Shown piece by piece: positions 33,786-46,419 of a stretch of 64,000 nt of DNA. Position 1 is the first letter of the stretch. Every line of letters starts with the position of its first letter. The position numbers and the translations under genes were made by a program. The notes under the pieces were generated by a model, which saw only the letters and a program-made list of their open reading frames with translations, was not told where the DNA came from and searched no databases. The stretch is from Channallabes apus (lineage: Eukaryota > Chordata > Actinopteri > Siluriformes > Clariidae), in contig CM060108.1 in the NCBI GenBank assembly GCA_030522415.1, forward strand, positions 42,360,256-42,424,255, read 5' to 3'.

Positions 33786-34313
33786 TATATATATATAAAA
33801 TTATTTTTTGGTGTCCAAACATCATCATTTGGCTTATTTTTTTATTTTTCGTTCTTTTTCTTTCTTTTTTTTTCCTTTTTTAGAAAGAGTTAATTAATTG
33901 ATGTTTGTTTGTGTGTTTCTTTATTTACACCTATTTTGAAACATATTTACTTTTTGGATGAAATAACCATAATTTCATCCTTCATCATTATTTTTTTAAC
34001 GTATCAAAAATAAATCTTTTTATTAATAAAATGCTAAACAGTATATATATACTCCTGGGCAAAAGAAAACATTACATTATATAAAAAAAAAACTATTCAA
34101 CCATTATGAAAACCTTGTTACATTACGAAACACAGGCAAAGTAAAAATACCATCATGCTCAGTGGAGCGGTTACTTTAATCACTAATAACGTAACTCCCA
34201 TCTTCTAAAGGGACACCGTGCCATGTGATTATGTCACGCTGACATGTCTCGATAGCAGGAGTAAGGAAAACATTCTGATTGTGCGTTTAGTTTTTACACC
34301 ATCATGAGAGAGT

Positions 34314-34346
<33 letters not shown>

Positions 34347-34914
34347 GGCTGTTGGAAAGCCTCATAAGCAGACGTCACCGGGCGGTTTGGAGTTGCCAGG
34401 AAAACCATTACCAGGATACAGAACAAATTCTGAACAACTGGTCCCACTGCTGATTGCCCTAAATCTTGAAGGCCAAGAGTGACAACGCCAAGACCGACAG
34501 ACTAATTCGGTGGCGTCATTTGAGAAATTGTACAGAAAATGTTGCCATCACTGCTGCTTTTATTCCAGGGTTGAACATGTTGGAATTAGTTGGATTGTTC
34601 CACTGTGGTTGGCTGTAGCTGAACTTGGAGATGAAAGAAGGCCGTATCGTGGGCCATTGTTGACTCTACATCATGGACATTTCACATTTGTACATTTCAT
34701 TTCTTTTTCTTTACTTTCTTTTTGAATTATTATTTTCTATGTAGCATCACCCACAATATTGTATTTATTCAGATAGGTTACTATTACTTAAATACGTTCT
34801 GCCTCCCCCCCCCCCACACACACACACTCTACATGCTACTACTGTATGTGTAACCTGCTACTGCTCTAATGCAATCATTTCTCTCAGAAGATCAATAAAG
34901 CCTGCCTGTCTCTG

Positions 34915-34964
<50 letters not shown>

Positions 34965-35402
34965 CATCCATCCATCCATTCATCCATCCATCCATCTACT
35001 GTAACTATGTATTTTCAATGTCATCTGAATTTTGAATTTCTGGTGATCATGGATATATATATTTTTTATAAATCAACAACTTTCTTATTCATTTGACAGA
35101 AATAAGTTTTGTAATGTGCAACAATTTATATATTATAACAGATTATACATGCTATTAATATTAATACAAAATAGTGATTTTTGTGCTTGTTAAAGAAACT
35201 GGGTGCATATAAATTTTTGTTTTCAATCACTCATTTTAAAATAAAAGAGTTTGTCCAGTGGATTTATTTATTTATTTATTATGTGTAAAGTATAAGTGAT
35301 TTGTAAGTAATTTTTCCTTTTTTCAATTTCCTAAACTTGACCTTTTGAATATGTAAAACAATAATAGTAAAAATAAATGAATAAATGTATTACATGCTTA
35401 TA
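33786..35402. other. AT-rich intergenic sequence with simple repeats
   Basis: (GA)n plus poly-G at 34306-34347, poly-C/(CA)n at 34807-34827, (TCTA)n passing into (TCCA)n at 34914-34997, (TTTA)n at 35262-35280. Segment 34370-34720 has low repeat content but no recognised gene. Confidence 0.4.
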
Positions 35403-35415
35403 TAATATATATATT

Positions 35416-35792
35416 CATTCATTCATTCATTTTCTATACCGCTTAATCCTGTGTTCAGGGTCGCGGGGGACCTGGAGCCTATCCCAGGAGACTTCGGGAA
35501 CTAGGCGGGGTACACCCTGGACAGGGTGCCAATCCATCGCAGGGCACACACACATACACACACTCACACACCCAATCACACACTACGGGCAATTTAGGAA
35601 CGCCAATTAGCCTAACCTGCATATCTTTGGACTGTGGGAGGAAACCGGAGTACCCGGAGGAAACCCACCAAGAACGGGGAGAACATGCAAACTCCATGCA
35701 CACAGAGACGGGAATCGAGCCTGGCCGGGGAATCGAACCCAGACCCCGGAGGTGCAAGGCGACAGTGCTAACCGCTACACCACCGCGCCGCC
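35416..35792 (-). mobile_element. Full-length tRNA-derived SINE (attcattcat tail)
   Basis: Read on the minus strand: ggcggcgcggtggtgtagcg (tRNA-like head, A box), gggttcgattccc (B box), cctccgggtactccggtttc core, (TG)n stretch, gataggctccaggtccccc, and an attcattcattc-type 3' tail. The flanks taatatatatatt on the left and taatatatatat on the right are a target-site duplication. This copy serves as the reference for the others in the window. Confidence 0.88.
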
Positions 35793-37379
35793 TAATATAT
35801 ATATATTTTTATATTTAAAAAATATATATTTTAATAGCATTTTCAAAATGTACTTCCTTAAATACCTTTTTCTTTCTTTCCTATTTTTAAAGTAACTTTT
35901 AGCATTTGTTATTACATAAACCTTATACATTTCTTTAGCTCTGACTTTATTTCACTTATTTTAACATATAAAACGAGCACGATGCTTAAGCACCATAAAA
36001 TAAAGGACTAAATTAGAGCACAGAGCTGCAGCTGTGGTGCGACATGTGGAGATCTGGATGAAACTGGAGCCTCTTTTCTGTGCTCCCTTTTAGCCGTGTG
36101 GAGACCCTCATTAGAAAAGCAGCTTGTTCACATCAGCACAGCTTACTGACGGAGCCCCGGCCACGGGCGGCCACTCAGGGTGGAGCGGAGAGGTGCAGGG
36201 GTTAGAGCTCCGCACCAGACGAAGGGAAAGATCTAAAATCCAAATCGCGAGGGGGTTAAAGCAGGAGGCGCACAGAGGTGAGAGGTCGACTCTGATGTCT
36301 CAGACACTGCAAGCACAAAACTGTATAATCGCAAACAGCTTGAATTTCTTTCCTTTTGCATGATAATGGCGCAAGGTTCCAGTGCATAGTGGTTCTGTTA
36401 ATATCTTATACACTTCTGCAGAATCCCAAGACATATACACGAAAACAAGGTCTGGGTTGGGTCGAGAATGAAGGCAGATTTATGTATTAATTCTGTTTGT
36501 GAGATTATGATTGAATAATTAACTTTATTCTGGACATTCGTTGCTATTTTACTTGATTGATTCACTGACTGACAGTAAGTTTCATTTCAATAGAACTGAA
36601 CATGTGTAAAACATTTCTAGAGAGAACATAATAAAACCTCTGGTTCTAATCAAAGGCAGTCTAAATTTGTGAGCACTTCTTATTATTTAAATAATTTTCT
36701 AAATATATAGTGTATTATGATGAAAAATTTTTGGGGGAAAGTTTTCTCTCAAAAGTTCACAGATAATTAACGTGACAAATAATAAAATTAAATAAAGATA
36801 AAATTAGAATGCATTATTACTAAATTTGTACAAGCACTTAAACTCGCCGTTAATTAGTTAAAGTTGAAATGTAGGAGAGGAAAAAAAAAAACCGCACACA
36901 GGCATTAATAGTGAGCATGAACTAATGTGCTAAGCAGAAAAGAGGACAGCAAATAGTCATTAATTAGTGCTGCCTCTGTTCTGTGAGAAAGGAGCCCGGG
37001 TTCAATCTGAGCCTGGTGCTTAATTTCATACGGTGTTAATTACCAGTGCACCAAAACACCTTACTTTAAGTGTTACACTGGTTTTACAGCAGTGTGACAA
37101 TGGTGTGGTGTGAAAGTGCAACGTGAACCTGATACACGTGTCCTGGATGGATAAGTGCTGTTGAGATGATGGTGCTCGATGATTAGTGTTCTCGCAGCTG
37201 TTGAGAGGCTTCCTGGAGGACTTTTCGTCTTTCATGTTCAGGCCAGTCCGGAGCACTTTCAGGGAAAGATGTTTTTTTTTTTTTGTATGTTTGTTAAACC
37301 ACACAGTGGTCTGTAAATCATTGGACGGTTTAACTTCTCCACGAAGACAGTCCTGTCCTCAGCTGATGTTGACAGCTGT
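35793..37379. other. Intergenic sequence, nothing firmly recognised
   Basis: 36030-36260 is GC-balanced and repeat-poor (candidate conserved noncoding). The rest is AT-rich. No gene. Confidence 0.35.
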
Positions 37380-37670
37380 TCTCTGAGGACAGATGTTTCC
37401 TACAGTCTACCCGAGCCTCTAATAACGAACTGGACTGGACTCCATTTTAACTTAAACACATCTCCTGTTATACTGAACTTCCAGTCTCACACAGTATGAC
37501 TGCAGATCAATCCCTGTTATCCGTTATCACCCAAATGAGGATGGGTTCCCTATTGAGTCCGGTTCCTCTCAAGGTTTCTTCCTATTAACATCTCAGGGAG
37601 TTTTTCCTTGCCCCTGTGGCCGTCGTCCTCGGCTTGCTCATCAGGGACAATCTTAACATTTTGATTCATG
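37380..37670 (+). mobile_element. LINE (L2/CR1-like) 3' UTR fragment
   Basis: It contains ttatcacccaaatgaggatg, ggttcctctcaaggtttctt and gctcatcagggacaatctta. The same blocks lie in reverse complement at 48600-48745, next to L2-like coding remnants, which ties this fragment to that LINE family. The fragment stops exactly where the Tc1 miniature begins. Confidence 0.65.
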
Positions 37671-37672
37671 TA

Positions 37673-38226
37673 CACTACCGTTCAAAAGTTTTTGATCACT
37701 TTCTAACTCCATGATGGTTCCTGATGTTTATTTCTTTCTACATTGTAAAGTTTTGCTGAAGGCGTCCAAAAACTGCATGAATCTCCTTTGAACAGTTGAT
37801 ATTGAGATGTTTCTGCTACTTCTGCTCTGTAAAGACTTCATAACGCCTCTAATCTGAGGTGCTGTTAATTGGTCATTTTTCAGGCTGATAACTCTAAATG
37901 AACTTCTCGTCTGCAGCAGAGGTAGGTTTTGGTCTCGTCCTCCTGGGACGGCCTTCATGAGAGACAGTTTCATTATGGTGCTGGACGGATTTTGCGAATG
38001 CACTTGACACAATACTGTTCTTGCAAGAACTATTACAGAAAGGCCGACCTCTGTGTCTTAAAATAACAACTAACTGGTGTTTTTCTTGTTGTTACGTAAT
38101 TACCTAATTCCATATGTGTTATTTTATAGTTTTGAAATCCACAGTATTGTTGTAGAATGTAGAAAATAAATCACTAAACAAAAACAAAGACATTTGCAAG
38201 TGATCTAAAACTTTTGAACGGTAGTG
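37673..38226 (-). mobile_element. Miniature Tc1-like element, copy A
   Basis: Ends TA|cactaccgttcaaaagttt and aacttttgaacggtagtg|TA are near-perfect inverted repeats. The element is 554 bp, and the only coding content is a DNA-binding-domain frame on the minus strand. Confidence 0.88.
37728..38012 (-). CDS. Tc1 DNA-binding-domain-only reading frame, 94 residues
   Basis: The translation contains VPGGRDQNLPLLQ, a charged linker-like start, then RVISLKNDQLTAPQIRGVM and ISISTVQRRFMQF. This is the second helix-turn-helix of a Tc1 paired-like DNA-binding domain. The catalytic DDE region is entirely absent, and the frame ends in QCRKK and a stop within the element. The 61.2-kb copy keeps the same frame open with the same ending. 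It may bind its own inverted repeats without cutting, or it may simply be a remnant not yet hit by a stop; sequence alone cannot decide. Confidence 0.6.
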   Translation of the reverse strand: MCQVHSQNPSSTIMKLSLMKAVPGGRDQNLPLLQTRSSFRVISLKNDQLTAPQIRGVMKSLQSRSSRNISISTVQRRFMQFLDAFSKTLQCRKK

Positions 38227-38228
38227 TA

Positions 38229-39000
38229 CATACACACCTCATACAAACTTAAATAATTCTTTAGATTGTGTATAATTTTTTTCATTATTGATGTAATGTC
38301 CATTCAAAGATGCTGTTCTGCTCATTAAGGATGTACAGTAAAGAGTGATCACTGAGGTTTCACAGCTTCTTGTTAGTTGGTTGTTCGTCTTCATCTCATC
38401 AACAAGGATTTTCCACTTTTTTGCAGCAGCTACCATGCAATAGTCAAAAATCACAGAGCCCACAGACATCATATTTTCTTCTGATATTTAAAGGGTTGTT
38501 ACTGTATAAGATACAACAGCATCAAGTCAAAGTTTTGAAAAGAAGAAGTTAAACAAGTTAGCGTGCTTATTTTCTTCAAAATTTCAGCCAGCTTCAGTTT
38601 CAGCAGGAAGGAAATGTAACATGTGAGGTTTTTCTTTTTTTTTTTTCTATTCACGCCTTTGATCTTAAATTCCATTAGAATTTTCCGGTTCCACCTAAAG
38701 CTTATTTATTTATCAGCACATCATTAAAACGTGTTTTCTGCCTCGCTGTGTTTTCTGATGAGAAGCGGGATTAAACCATTTGCCGTGACAAATCGGATTC
38801 TTCTCCTTTCTTCTTTTATGGTTCGTGCCTAATGCTTACGGTAATGACTTTCCTTATGAAAAAGGACAATATTCAAAAGAATACAATAAAAGTAGCATCT
38901 GATATTTATTCTGTTTTATAGTCTGTGTCACACAGTCTTGGATGCAGCCATGCGGTTTAGTCTTAAATCTATAAAAGAGCTCTTTTAAAAGGTCCTCAGT
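38229..39000. other. Intergenic sequence, nothing recognised
   Basis: AT-rich with poly-T at 38634-38645. No gene. Confidence 0.35.
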
Positions 39001-39332
39001 TCACAGAGGCAGGAAAATGAGCTTTTTCCCAAGTCACATGACCTCTTTCAGAAAACTCCTGTCAAGGGCCGAGTATTCTTCCGAGGGGAGGGTGGTACAG
39101 AGAGGTGACGAGAGAAGAGAGGAGGAGAGGAGAGGCGAGGAGGAGAGAAGTGTTCCCCATCCTGATCCCATCCCTGCTGTCAAGACAGCTGACATGAGAG
39201 ACTCGGGGACCAAAGGCTTCGCAACTCTGGACACTGACCTACTTCTCTCTCCAATTCCCAATTTCCAAAAGGAGCTCAGCTCGCCAGACGACATCCGGCA
39301 TCACCCGCGTTCAGCCTATCCCATTCTCTATT

Positions 39333-39407
<75 letters not shown>

Positions 39408-39511
39408 CACTTCAATCAATATTGTTTGAAGTTCTTGACAGTCATAAACATTACAAAAAAAAAATTACGAGTCTGTTTTAAGCGATTCCTAAAGAAACAG
39501 AAGATTCTTCA

Positions 39512-39549
<38 letters not shown>

Positions 39550-39780
39550 TTTTATTTTTGCTTTTCTTTATACTTCTTAAATGTATTTATTTTTTATTAT
39601 TTTATTCTGTTATTAAATTTTTTTTGCACTAATATTTATCACTATTTTAATTGTGTCTTAATAAAAAAAATTAAACCAAGCCTATTTTTGTTTACATTAA
39701 TTTTTTCTACATATTTTCTTTTATAAACGTCCTTCAGTTAAAATGCAGCACTCTTCATGTTTTTTCCCCCCCATAAATAA
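39001..39780. other. Repeat-poor block, then a (CA)n microsatellite and (ATA)n tract
   Basis: 39020-39320 is GC-balanced with a purine run (ggaggagaggagaggcgagg) and no recognised protein. (CA)n of about 36 units fills 39333-39404, and (ATA)n fills 39513-39549. Confidence 0.5.
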
Positions 39781-40569
39781 AACATGAATTTTCTTATACA
39801 GTGTTATGTCGTGTTTTTTTTCTCATCTCAGGCTGTCGTATTTAAAAGCATGTGTTCCGTTTGGTTTCAGCACCGTAACTCTGTTCGCTGCCAGCTAAGT
39901 GTGATCTCTCCAGCAGAGGTTGCAGGAAGTAAAAGCAGAAAAGTGCTGACGGAAATCTGCAGTGACCCTTGATTTCATTAAGCTAATGAAATGACATTAG
40001 GCTGCACTTAGCCTGGATTACAGGCGTCTCCAGAACTGTAGTCATGTCTGGAGGTGATTCATCTGCATTCGGAGATCAAACTGGTGGCACCAGAACACAC
40101 GCGGAATGTGTGAAGGCTTGCTTTAAGCCATTATCTATAACTTTTTTTTTTTTTTTTTTGAATAGTTTGTACAGAACAGTTTGGCTTTAGACGTACTCGT
40201 ATTTGGTACAAGAAAGTACCGCTGAGGGAACGTACTAAGGATGCTTTCATAGCTATTAGTCCATTTGCTGAGTCTAAATCAAATTGAAATTCAGGCTTGT
40301 TTGCTATTTGGCTTTCATGAATTATATACACTAAAGAATTTAGCATTCGTTAGTCAGAAGTACTGCAAAATAAAAATCCATCCAAAACATTAATCGGTGT
40401 GCATTTAGAAAAAAAAAATCATGTGAAACTAGTTTATCTTCCCCTTTTAGGCACTGATCCCAATCTCCAGAAAATCATCCAAGCGGCTTTCTCACCTGTA
40501 TTGATGCACCTTTTGAATCACTACTACTTCCACGAACCACTATTTTTATAACTTATTATACACATTACT
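39781..40569. other. Intergenic sequence, nothing recognised
   Basis: Poly-T at 40142-40159. The 39870-40100 stretch (gagattgcag-like, cattaagctaatgaaatgac) is repeat-poor with TAAT cores. Confidence 0.35.
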
Positions 40570-40580
40570 GATCAATTACA

Positions 40581-40910
40581 CACTCACTCACTCATCTTCT
40601 ATACCACTTTATCCTGTATTCAGGGTCACGGGGACCTGGAGCCTATCCCAGGAGGCTGAGGGCACGGGGCAGGGTACAGGGTTAGGGTTAGGACCTGGAC
40701 AGGGTGCCAATCCATACACATACACACACTATGGGCAATTTGGGAATGTCAGTTAACCTAACCTGCACATCTTTGGACTGTGGGAGAGTACCTGGAGGAC
40801 AGAACATGCAAACTCCATGCACACAGAGATGGGAATCGAGCCTGGCCGGGAATCGAACCCGGCGCCTGGAGGTGCAAGGCGACAGTGCTAATCACTACAA
40901 CACCATGCCT
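40581..40910 (-). mobile_element. tRNA-derived SINE with a telomere-like insert
   Basis: It has the same family layout as 35416-35792 and is flanked by gatcaattaca / gatcgattaca, an 11-bp duplication with one mismatch. Compared with the reference copy it has extra sequence, gggttagggttagga, after 'ggtaca' near 40680-40694. Confidence 0.85.
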
Positions 40911-40921
40911 GATCGATTACA

Positions 40922-42710
40922 TAAAAAAAAGAAAAAATTAAAACACATCGAAACCTTCGCATATGTCCAGAGGTCTCCGCACGCAGCAGCTGCCGAGCTT
41001 TACCCATCATCGCTTGAGAAGCAGCTGTAGCCATAAAGCCGTACAAGCTTGTCAAGGATTTTTAGCACAGTAATTAAAGGTTATGTTTCAGCAGATCTCT
41101 TAAAAGTCAACTAAGCAAATGCATAACTTTACACACACCTCCGATGCTCCCACCTACTGCTCCAGCGCGCCTCATCCTCTCTGAATCTCATCTCTAGTCA
41201 AATCCTCCAGAGATCCATAATCCCTGTTTTAATTTCCCATAGGAAATATGGAGGAAATACACACCAGCTATATCACAGAAATTAAAAGACAGAAAAAAAA
41301 CAGAGGGAAAGAAACAGTGGTGTGACATGGAGTGAAAGGCTACAGGAAGCATGTTGAAAAGGGTAAGGCTGAAGTGGTGAAGAGATTTGCATTGGCTTGG
41401 GTACCATTGCGTAGTTTGTGCAACTAGAAATCATCTTGGATCCCCCATGATCTCCAGTCCCAAAATCTCTAGGATTCCAGCGTTCTTGCTATGACATCTT
41501 GACCATCCTAGTAGCTTTGGAACTACCAGAGATAGTGATTTGATAGAAGCAAGCTGCATGGTTAGGATTGTGGGAGAACAGCAGCGCTAATGACATGACT
41601 AAATGGTCAGATCACTCAGCAGTTCCACAGCAGCTGGTGCGGTACATCTGCTCAAAAACCTTCCACTAAAGGTGACATTTACTTTGCACTACAAGCAAAC
41701 AGGTGAGTGAATTGTCTGCATCATCAATGAATGTTCAGAGGGAGTGCAAGAGCTCTCTGCTCCAGGTCATGGCTGGCAGCAAGATGCACAGAAAACAGTG
41801 GGTGGCACTAGGTTTGTGTGCATTACATTCAGAACCGCTTTATCCTCAACGGAAGTAGCCAATACTCTGTACAATCCAGTTCTGATGCCAACAGTTTCTG
41901 GAGGACCTGCTGCTGCTGCTTGTGAGTTCATCTGACTACTACCTTTTATTATTTGACTGGAACTAGGCATGAGACATTAAGGTGAAATATTAAAACTCTC
42001 TACATAGGATAATTTATGAATTATAAATAATGGTGATTAGCCAATCAGAATTCAACATTGTAACGCGCTGCTCACAAGCTCATGCAAGTTTGTGTCAATT
42101 TTCGCGCTGTTCGCATTTTCGCAAAGGCCAAGAGAACAGTTCATGCACAGCTTTTGACATATTTAAAAAAGAAGAGAACCGAAGGTATGATACTGTACAT
42201 ACGCACAAAACCTCTCAGTTGAGACGGGATGAAAACGAAGCATTCAGTTTAACACGGGAGTTTTCAAAATGACCGACAGCTTTAATGTCTATAAAAGACA
42301 AGTTCTTCACCCAATTTGTGAAATGTTATTCTCAATTTAGAGAAGATGATTAGTTTTCTCATTAGACTTTGTGGCTTCCCCCACATGCTTGAGTACAAAA
42401 GGCTCAAAAATTTATTTTTAAATGCGATAATAGTAATTTGATTATTTGTGTGTGTGTAAGAAAGAGAGAGAGAGAGAGTGAGTGACTGGTGCGTAGACAC
42501 ACTACATTACTATTAAATTATTGAAGTACTAATGTTTATGTAGATTTTAATTGTACTCACCAAATGAAAGCCATGAAACAGATCAAATAATAGTTTTGAC
42601 AATTGCCTTTTTAAATGCATGTGTTTTGTTTCAGTGGTGCCAAAGTGATTTATTTAAGCTTATATTTTGTTAATTAAGTCATCCTTAAAATTATTATTAT
42701 TATTATTTAT
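40922..42710. other. Intergenic sequence, no gene recognised
   Basis: 41130-41950 is fairly repeat-poor, but short open frames there have no recognisable content. (GA)n at 42462-42478. Confidence 0.35.
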
Positions 42711-42715
42711 TTTTA

Positions 42716-42910
42716 CATATTTTGCAGATAAGCTCCTTTAGGCGTTTGGCAGATGGTCTTATCTAGAGTGACTTACATTTTTTATCTCATTACACATCTG
42801 AGCAGTTGAGGGTTAAGGCCCTTACAGTGGCAACTTGGTGGTTGTGGGGTTTGAACCTGGGATCTTCTGAACCGTAGTCCAATGCCTTAACCACTGAGCT
42901 ACCCCTGGCA
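42716..42910 (-). mobile_element. tRNA-derived SINE, second family
   Basis: Minus-strand reading: ggggtagctcagtggttaag (A box), ggttcaaaccccac (B box), then aaaatgtaagtcactctaga and taagaccatctgccaaacgc, a 3' end widespread in fish SINE/LINE pairs. Nearly complete. Confidence 0.85.
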
Positions 42911-43374
42911 CTAATGCTGCTGAATTCTTTATTCTAATTGATCAAAATGGTGTTCATCATCAGGAGGAACAGGAGGAACATCAAGATATTGCATAGGTTG
43001 CATTGGTAGAAAAAAAGGAAGGTATACCTGGAGTAACCTGATGGAGTTTTCTGTAAGGAAGCATTTGTACTATTTTTGGAAGGAGTTTTAGTGTTTTATA
43101 ACAGCCAAAGATAAAACTGTTTCTTTACATTTTCTTTACATCAGGTCACTTTTTAGAGTTAAAATCGAGACTGGTGATAAGATAATCTAATAAGCTGCTA
43201 TAATGCAAAGTGATCATGGGAAATAACTTGTTCCAAAGATCCAAAATTTAATGTAAGTATATACAGACAAAATGTCTGACATTATTCTTTTAATGAATAA
43301 AAAAAATGTGAATTGCTGTGGTATATGAGCAATAAAACACTTTGGGATCTGTTGTTAATGAACTTAGTGTGGGA
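42911..43374. other. Intergenic sequence, nothing recognised
   Basis: AT-rich; no gene. Confidence 0.35.
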
Positions 43375-43615
43375 ATGTCAGGAACACCGTAGATGTGGAC
43401 CCAAGTGCAGGTGAGAAAGACTGGATTTATTTAACTAGTAAAATCGTTAAACACGGTAACTCATAGTCACAGTAAAAAAAAAAAAAAACAGGCATCATCG
43501 ATCAAAATTGGAAACCAAAATAATAAATCAATGTCATACTGTTCATGGTCAAGTAATCACAAACAAACATGGCTTGATAATGTCCAGAAATCTCACGCAC
43601 GGCAACATGTATATG

Positions 43616-43659
<44 letters not shown>

Positions 43660-43790
43660 CAACGTCCTTCCTATTCCTAGTATGCCTAGTCCTATTCAAG
43701 CACCTGGGTAATTGGGTGCAGGTGTGTTTGGAACTCCGGTGATTAGGGACGTGATTGGTGGAAGTTGTAGTTTCTTTCCGCCATACTTGT
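43375..43790. repeat. Suspected dispersed repeat with an internal (TA)n tract
   Basis: The segment from gtcaggaacaccgtagatgt to ggtggaagttgtagtttctt has the feel of a dispersed fish repeat, but no inverted ends or second copy are found in this window. A (TA)n tract lies at 43619-43657. Confidence 0.3.
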
Positions 43791-45330
43791 ATGCGGATAC
43801 GACTTTATCTGTTCCAGTCTTAGCTAGCCTAACTGGTAACAGTTACTCATTTTTACATTATCCTGAATCATTATCAGAATAATGCAAGTGCCCTAAAACA
43901 GGAAGCGATCAGTAGAACAGAACTAGTTTACGGTCCAAGTAAGTATTTCAATTGGTTGCATTTAACTGTATTGTATTTTAACAGATTTAGCCATTGTTCT
44001 ACAATCTCTCATAAGTAAGCAATGCAACTGACCCGAACTGTCCGTGCAATGCTTGGTGATGAGCATTAATGATTGACCATTAAACTTGGAAGCACCGGGG
44101 CGCAGTGCCATTAGTCCACTTTAATAACCCATGCAAATGGGACATGGCATCACAAACATGTAATGAGTAAATCTGTTATGTATGGAGAATGGATCTGTGC
44201 GAGTGTGTGTTTGTGTGTGTGTGTATGTTTTCATTTTATTACTGCATCATTAGATTAATTTAGTGGTGCATAATGGGTTCTACATGTTTGGAAACAAACC
44301 TATAATTAACTCGGGGCAGAGGTCAGTGTAGCAGTTGATGATGGAGTGGTACAGCGCTGGTACGAGTCCCATCTGGGAGAAAAATCTCCTCCAACACACA
44401 TAGACTGGGGGACTGTCTTCAAACAGACGCATGAGGGAAATTAACATAAAAAAAGATGCTCATTTCACATTTCTGATACCCAGAAAAAAGCTCCAACTTT
44501 TAGCATTAATTCAGTGAAGGCTTTCTACACCGGAAAAGCAAAATACACGAAGCTCATTGAAGCCTGCTAGCCTGAAGGTGAAACAAAACTTAATTAGAAT
44601 AGCGAGCTTTTTACATTAACAAAACACTTTGTAAGAAAGTTGTTTTATTCATGTTATAAAAGAACATAAATCATAGTCTTGCACAGTGTTTTTCCAAAAA
44701 ATGTTCTTACCTCGTTAAACTGAGGTGTCATCTCATTTTCCTTGTCAGCAAAGTGTGACTTATGCATCAGAGACTGCATGACAAAAGAACGACATGCAAC
44801 TGTTCATCCCTGATTCATTTTCCGAATCACGGTTACTTTATTTACATATGAATTGTGTTGACATTTCTATGCATATTATGGATAATATATATATATATAG
44901 ATATAGATATAGAAATGTAAATAGACACACAGGTTATCTTTTAAACATTGCCTAATTGGGTTTCACAGCTCACAAACTCACATTGCACTTCAGCATTTTG
45001 AGGTTGGCTGTCACATCCGAAATACATCAATTAACAGGTCGCGAAAAACAGTGTCACTGCTGTCCAAAAATTAGCTCTGCATTTCCTAAAAGTGAGCATA
45101 CCAAATATAAATACACATTAAAGTTTTCCTGCTAAGAACTCTGTTTACTAAACAGATGATACTTGTGATGTAGCTTTGTGCAGAAGAGGTAAGCTTCCAT
45201 CAAGAATTAACGTAAGTGTACAGTATTGTAGGGCGAAGGCAGGCTGCAAGTGTGAAACATCAACATGTGCTTTATTAGATCAGACCTAAAAAACTAATTA
45301 AAGTGTATATTGAGGATGTGTGCAGGTAAC
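43791..45330. other. Intergenic sequence, nothing recognised
   Basis: (TG)n at 44198-44224 and short ATAT/GATA-like tracts near 44887-44915. No gene. Confidence 0.35.
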
Positions 45331-45334
45331 ACCA

Positions 45335-45690
45335 ATTCAAGCTTGTGATGAAATTTCTTGTAAATGAAAGCGTAAAAACTGAGCAGAAAACTTCAGGCAA
45401 AGTACGGTGAGATGATGAGACTCGTTGTGAGTAAAACATTTGAATGGTGCTAACGTTTTAAAGAAGGCCGTGCGTCCATGAAAGGCCATCCCGACTGAGG
45501 TGGCTCGGAGCCCACCGCAACCATTCCAGTGAACATTCAGCAAGTCTGATCTTTGGAAATTGACAGATAACTTGTCACCAACTTACAGAAGAGACCAACA
45601 CCAAGTTATTGACACATCCACCGTACAGTCCTGACCTCGCTCCAAGCCATTTCTACATGATTGGGCCATTAAAGGAGAAACAGAGTGAAA
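45335..45690 (-). pseudogene. Mariner-like remnant fragments
   Basis: 45435-45530 is homologous, inverted, to 19796-19910. On the plus strand at 45605-45680 the DNA reads as HPPYSPDLAPSHFYMIGPLK, a degenerate mariner catalytic block (normally SPDLAPSDFHLFGPLK). The two parts are in opposite orientation, so this is either a rearranged copy or two separate fragments. Confidence 0.5.
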
Positions 45691-45774
45691 CACTGGGATG
45701 AGTGCATTAGTGTAGCAGAGGATTATATAAAGAAATAAAGGGAGTTTTTACTCTCATAATTATGTTCTGGGGCA

Positions 45775-45895
45775 GGGGTGGCTTAATGGTTAAGGCGTCG
45801 ACCCACTGAGCGGAAGGTCCCAGGAACTGCTCTGTATAATGAGATAAAAATGAAAGTTGCTCCGGATAAGGGCGTCAGCCGACAGACAAGCTATT
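45775..45895 (+). mobile_element. tRNA-derived SINE, internally deleted
   Basis: Head caggggtggcttaatggtta and tail gttgctccggataagggcgt match the family of 42716-42910. The B-box region is lost. Confidence 0.7.
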
Positions 45896-46419
45896 TACAA
45901 ATAGGAAAAAGAAGAACAGGTGAAAATACTCAGGTAACACACCGATGACTGTAGAGAAGACAGAGGTAGGAGTGTTATGTGATGTTACTTAGGTGTCACA
46001 GCTTTGTCCCAGTGATTAGACTCTAATTTTAAGTTGTAAATTTATGGCATTGGAGAGTCTTGAGGATTGAAGTGTTTTCAGTTTTGTAAAAAGAGAGGAT
46101 AACAAGGAGACGTTCCTGTTTTTAGCTGCTGTAACATAAGTGATAACAGGAACTAACTTGTTCTGTGGCTGTTCGACAGCATTAAATATAAGTATAAATG
46201 GAAAAAAAAGTACTCTTCACAAACAGTTTCGAAGTAGTTCACACTGACAAACTGCTCTGGGATGCCTGGGTAACGATAACTGCTTTGTGTATGAATGTGT
46301 TAATGAATAAGTCCATTTTGGTTGGCATTATCAGTAAATATCTAAGAAAAGTGCACACGCAGGCATTTGCAGCTCGGGTCTTGTTCCAGGAGGGTCCGTG
46401 ATGAGGCGGGATGTGCCTC
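45896..46419. other. Intergenic sequence, nothing recognised
   Basis: No gene or transposon end. Confidence 0.35.

Noticed and set aside
34047..34300. Transposon terminus suggested by actcctgggcaaaag
   Set aside because: No matching inverted end or coding relic could be found, so not called.
39017..39481. 154-codon open frame
   Set aside because: A third of it is poly-His/Thr from a CA microsatellite; the rest has no recognisable domain.
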